From CAYJDR01 sp964368965 (lineage in GTDB: Bacteria > Chrysiogenota > Deferribacteres > Deferribacterales > Mucispirillaceae), in assembly GCA_964368965.1 (NCBI GenBank), contig CAYJDR010000058.1:1-8872 (forward strand): a DNA stretch of 8,872 bases, in the 5' to 3' direction. Below, piece after piece: positions 6,192 through 8,872 of this stretch. How positions within the stretch are numbered: position 1 is the first letter of the stretch; each line of letters begins with the position of its first letter. Below the pieces are notes generated by a model. It was given only the letters and a program-made list of their open reading frames with translations, had not been told where the DNA came from and did not search any database. Position numbers and translations under genes: made by a program.

Positions 6192-7862
6192 TTACTCTAC
6201 ATCATCTACTATTTCATCTCGTTGTGGCTCTTTATGCACCGATACACTCTGCCATGCAACAATAGCGCCTAAGCCAAACAACAACAATTCAAAAGTGAGC
6301 TGTACGCTAACTGTCAACAAGTCACCGAAGCCAAACAATAGCGACTCAATCGAATGATATATCAGCCACGCAAGCGATGAAAACGTAACACACAACATAA
6401 TAAAGATAGGAACAATAATCATAGTGTTAGATTTGCCCGTGCGCTTCAAGAAAACAGAAACAGCAATCAACGCCAACGCCGCTAAAAGCTGGTTTGCCGT
6501 GCCAAATAGTGGCCATATTCTCTCATAGCCACCGATAGCTAATGTTACTGTTGCAAGCAATGTTACAACTGTTGCTATCACGCTATTTTGTAATATTTTA
6601 AACCTACCAGTCGCCTCAACAAATAGTTCCTGCAACGTGAGCCTTGCGATGCGTGTTACTGAGTCTAGCGTCGTTAATGCAAATGCCGATATCGCTAACA
6701 CTATCAACGAGTAAACAACATCTTCCGACATGCCTAAGTTTAGTAAGAAGTTTGCTAAACCTTTTGCGAATATCTCTGGTGGCGAGCCTTCAGGCATACT
6801 GTTTGCCGTAGCTAGTGAGCCAACTGCTATCAACGCAATAATCGCTAAGAAGCACTCAAACAACATGCCACCATAAGCGACAAGTTTCATATCTTTTTCG
6901 TTGCTGATTTGTTTTGATGTTGTGCCTGATGATGCAAGTGCATGGAAACCTGATATCGCACCACATGCGACCGTCACAAAGAGTATAGGAAACAACGGCA
7001 TACCATCTACTGAAAGCCCTGTAAATGCTGGTAGCTCGATAGTTGGCTGTGCAACAACAACACCCACCAGCGCAACAATTAACATTGCGAATAGTAAGAA
7101 CGAGTTTAAGAAATCCCTCGGTTGTAATAGCGCCCAAACAGGCAACACCGAAGCTGCGAAAATGTAAACATATGTAAACGTCATCCACGTAGATTTACTA
7201 GCGAAGAACGGAACGTATAAACCAATTAATATAGAGGCGATAAGCGATGCGACTGCCATTGCAGTTTGTGCCTTTTGCGAGAATGACTGCATCTTGAACG
7301 ATAACCCTAGCATGAACGCAAACACGATAAACGCCACCGACGAAGTAGCAGCTGATGCGCCTGCTTTATTTGCTACTGGGTCGCTCGATACGCCGTCTAA
7401 CGTTGTTGCAACGATATCTACAAACGCAGCGATAACAAGCACGCAAAATAGCCACACGAACGATAAGAACAATACTCTGCCGTTCCTACCAACATATTTA
7501 TCTATGATTACGCTGATTGTTTTTCCCCTGTTGCGAACAGAGGCATATAGAGTTGCGAAGTCTTGAACTGCACCGAAGAATATGCCACCAACTAATATCC
7601 AAGCAAGAACTGGACCCCAACCAAACATAGCAGCAATAATTGGACCATTGATAGGACCAGCACCAGCAATAGATGCAAACTGATGCCCTAGCATAACTAT
7701 TTTTGAAGCTGGAGCATAGTCTAATTTGTCATTGTTTTCTGTAAACGCTGGGGTAGGTCTGTTTTCATCAATGCCCCACTTTCGCTCAAGATACCTACCA
7801 TATGTAAAGTATGCTATAACGAGAACTACACCTGATAATACTAGCAGTAACGCACCATTCAT
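6192..7862 (-). CDS. cstA: CstA family carbon-starvation transporter (556 aa)
   Basis: Polytopic inner-membrane protein of the CstA/BtsT family, whose members import pyruvate or are linked to peptide uptake under carbon limitation. Family signatures are in the expected order: GHQFASIAGAGPINGP (59-74), GAVQDF (97-102), SGFHALASSGTTSKQI (304-319), FALTTLDSVTRIARLTLQEL (394-413) and PLFGTANQLLAALAL (451-465). Hydrophobic segments run almost the whole length, and the last 16 residues are a charged cytosolic-type tail. At 556 residues it is shorter than the roughly 700-residue E. coli proteins, and belongs with the shorter forms found in other bacteria. The ATG has GGAG six bases upstream. It is divergent from an amino-acid-binding protein gene and is followed by a strong terminator, so it is probably monocistronic. 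The substrate cannot be fixed from sequence. Confidence 0.95.
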   Translation of the reverse strand: MNGALLLVLSGVVLVIAYFTYGRYLERKWGIDENRPTPAFTENNDKLDYAPASKIVMLGHQFASIAGAGPINGPIIAAMFGWGPVLAWILVGGIFFGAVQDFATLYASVRNRGKTISVIIDKYVGRNGRVLFLSFVWLFCVLVIAAFVDIVATTLDGVSSDPVANKAGASAATSSVAFIVFAFMLGLSFKMQSFSQKAQTAMAVASLIASILIGLYVPFFASKSTWMTFTYVYIFAASVLPVWALLQPRDFLNSFLLFAMLIVALVGVVVAQPTIELPAFTGLSVDGMPLFPILFVTVACGAISGFHALASSGTTSKQISNEKDMKLVAYGGMLFECFLAIIALIAVGSLATANSMPEGSPPEIFAKGLANFLLNLGMSEDVVYSLIVLAISAFALTTLDSVTRIARLTLQELFVEATGRFKILQNSVIATVVTLLATVTLAIGGYERIWPLFGTANQLLAALALIAVSVFLKRTGKSNTMIIVPIFIMLCVTFSSLAWLIYHSIESLLFGFGDLLTVSVQLTFELLLFGLGAIVAWQSVSVHKEPQRDEIVDDVE

Positions 7863-7915
7863 ATCAATCTCCGATGATGTGGATAAATGTATTCATATCT
7901 ATTCATTAAGACTAA

Positions 7916-7944
7916 TAAGTTATCACATGTGGCACATTTGTCAA
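7916..7944 (-). promoter_or_regulatory. Possible cstA promoter with a palindrome inside its spacer
   Basis: Minus strand: a perfect TTGACA (7944-7939), but the -10 candidates at proper distance (TAACTT or AACTTA, 7922-7916) are poor. The spacer is almost filled by CAAATGTG-C-CACATGTG (7940-7924), an inverted repeat with one mismatch. A weak -10 with an operator-like element suggests regulated transcription. Confidence 0.4.
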
Positions 7945-7976
7945 GTAGTAAACTGATGGATTTTCTAAACAATGCC

Positions 7977-7990
7977 AACTATTAATAGTT
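7977..7990. promoter_or_regulatory. Perfect 14-base palindrome in the cstA/binding-protein intergenic region
   Basis: AACTATTAATAGTT reads the same on both strands. It lies about 33 bases upstream of the cstA -35 box and about 70 bases upstream of the -35 box of the divergent gene. A second arm pair, CTAAAC (7965-7970) and GTTTAG (7988-7993), flanks or overlaps it. It may be a regulator site shared by both genes. Confidence 0.3.
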
Positions 7991-8058
7991 TAGGAACGTT
8001 TATTTATTTACAATGGTAGCCAAAACTAACCTCGTTATTATATATTGATTAAATTGTA

Positions 8059-8086
8059 TTGACAAAGTAGCGTGTAATATTATAGT
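8059..8086 (+). promoter_or_regulatory. Sigma-70 promoter of the amino-acid-binding lipoprotein gene
   Basis: Perfect TTGACA (8059-8064), 16-base spacer, TATAGT (8081-8086), five of six to consensus. Transcription would start near 8093, giving a leader of about 33 bases. The -10 box is inside an 11-base inverted repeat, TATAG-T-CTATA (8081-8091). This is the best promoter in the window. Confidence 0.7.
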
Positions 8087-8113
8087 CTATATGTGCTTAT
8101 AACAATATTTTTT

Positions 8114-8119
8114 AAGGAG
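8114..8119 (+). promoter_or_regulatory. Ribosome binding site selecting the ATG at 8126
   Basis: AAGGAG six bases before ATG 8126. A longer reading frame can be opened at GTG 8093, but that codon lies at the predicted transcription start, and the extra 11 residues would precede a complete lipoprotein signal peptide. Confidence 0.85.
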
Positions 8120-8125
8120 ATTAAG

Positions 8126-8869
8126 ATGAGAATGAGATTTATTCTAATGATACTTTTAATCGCTATTGCATCGGTTGCATTAGTTGGTTGCAAGAAGAAA
8201 GAGGCTGAAGTTAACGCTGTGATATACGTTGGCTTGAACTCTGAGTTCCCACCGTTTGAGTATAAAGACAAAGGCGAGCTAGTGGGCTTTGACGTTGACT
8301 TAATGAACGAGATATCTAAACGCGCTGGCTTTGCTATCGAGTATAAAGATATGGCGTTTGAAGGCTTAATACCTGCGCTACAAACTAAAAAGATTGACCT
8401 TATCATATCTGGCATGACAGCTACTGACGAAAGACGTAAATCTGTATTATTTTCAGACACTTACTACGTTTCAAAGCAAGCTATAATCATCAGAGAAGAG
8501 ATGCAAGCGATTGCACAGTTCAGCAACTTAACAGGCAGAGATGTTGGTGTTGTAATTGGGCAAACTGGCGAGATAGTTGTGCAAGGTGTTGAAGGCTCTA
8601 CACCTGTTGCGTTCAACCGTCCTTCAGAGGCTATCATCGCATTGAAAGCGAACAAAGTTGACGCTGTAGTTATCGACTTTGAACCAGCTAAAAACTTCGT
8701 TAAACAAAACGACGGCATTAAGTTAGTAAACGCTGAAATCGAAGAGGAAAACTACTCGATAGCAGCAAGGCAAGACGAGAAAGCACTAATGGCTAAGATC
8801 AATAAAGCATTAGCTGAGGTTGTTGCTGACGGCACTTACCAACAACTAATTGCAAAACACTTTGAATAA
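8126..8869 (+). CDS. Polar amino acid ABC transporter substrate-binding lipoprotein (SBP_bac_3 family, 247 aa)
   Basis: Captures a polar or charged amino acid in the periplasm and hands it to an ABC permease. The signal peptide is MRMRFILMILLIAIASVALVGC with lipidation at Cys22, then a KKKEAE linker. The fold is the two-lobed family 3 binding protein. FPPFEYKDKGELVGFDVDLMNEI (41-63) carries the aromatic pocket and family signature. ISGMTATDERRKSVLFSDTYY (94-114) holds the arginine expected to bind the ligand carboxylate. VGVVIGQTGE (140-149) is the hinge/second-lobe motif. VVIDFEPA (181-188) holds the aspartate expected to bind the amino group. GTYQQLIAKHF closes the protein. It is of normal family length. 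No permease or ATPase gene is visible, because the window ends three bases after the stop; they may follow. Ligand identity (for example Arg, Gln, Cys) cannot be read from sequence. Confidence 0.94.
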   Translation: MRMRFILMILLIAIASVALVGCKKKEAEVNAVIYVGLNSEFPPFEYKDKGELVGFDVDLMNEISKRAGFAIEYKDMAFEGLIPALQTKKIDLIISGMTATDERRKSVLFSDTYYVSKQAIIIREEMQAIAQFSNLTGRDVGVVIGQTGEIVVQGVEGSTPVAFNRPSEAIIALKANKVDAVVIDFEPAKNFVKQNDGIKLVNAEIEEENYSIAARQDEKALMAKINKALAEVVADGTYQQLIAKHFE

Positions 8870-8872
8870 GAT

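Noticed and set aside
7923..7940. CRP binding site upstream of cstA
   Set aside because: TGTG half-sites are present, but the TGTGA-N6-TCACA spacing is not met on either strand.
8093..8125. GTG start giving an 11-residue longer binding protein
   Set aside because: It coincides with the predicted transcription start, lacks a ribosome binding site and would add residues in front of a complete lipoprotein signal peptide.
8080..8460. Minus-strand open frame of 126 codons overlapping the binding-protein gene
   Set aside because: It is antisense to the signal peptide and ligand-pocket region of a clear family 3 binding protein and has no family features of its own.

Overview
The window looks like chromosomal housekeeping and surface-protein DNA from a Gram-negative bacterium with moderately AT-rich DNA. 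Two lipoproteins with clear lipoboxes, two type IV pilin/pseudopilin-like proteins and a MaeB-type malic enzyme support this. The combination would suit Deferribacterota, Campylobacterota or a related anaerobic or microaerophilic lineage. No rRNA or clade marker is present, so the placement is a low-confidence inference.

Layout: everything from 1 to 7862 is read on the minus strand, so transcription runs from high to low coordinates. In that order come cstA (7862-6192), two tandem pilin-like genes (6071-5445 and 5428-4805), a 766-residue GLUG-repeat lipoprotein (4679-2379), and a NADP-dependent malic enzyme, maeB (2216-1, C-terminus cut by the window edge). Each of the three transcription units upstream of maeB ends in a clear stem-loop plus U-tract, and the next promoter usually sits right behind it. 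cstA, the pilin pair, the lipoprotein and maeB are therefore probably four separate units, with only the two pilin genes forming an operon. The plus-strand gene at 8126-8869 encodes an amino-acid-binding lipoprotein of an ABC importer. It diverges from cstA across a 263-bp regulatory region that holds two TTGACA-type promoters and several palindromes.

How the genes fit together: CstA (import of peptides or pyruvate), the polar amino acid binding protein and MaeB (malate to pyruvate with NADPH) fit a cell that feeds on amino acids, peptides and organic acids. The pilin pair and the GLUG lipoprotein are extracytoplasmic and look like an accessory surface set. The pilins are diverged paralogues with four conserved cysteines and a shared CMVI-x-x-VSPDKV motif. 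The lipoprotein is built of two and a half large repeats. Neither has a function that can be named from sequence alone, and they are the least ordinary part of the window. I saw no mobile element, CRISPR array, tRNA or rRNA. No gene-free stretch exceeds 300 bases; the four gaps are 162, 125, 120 and 263 bp and are described under their terminators and promoters.
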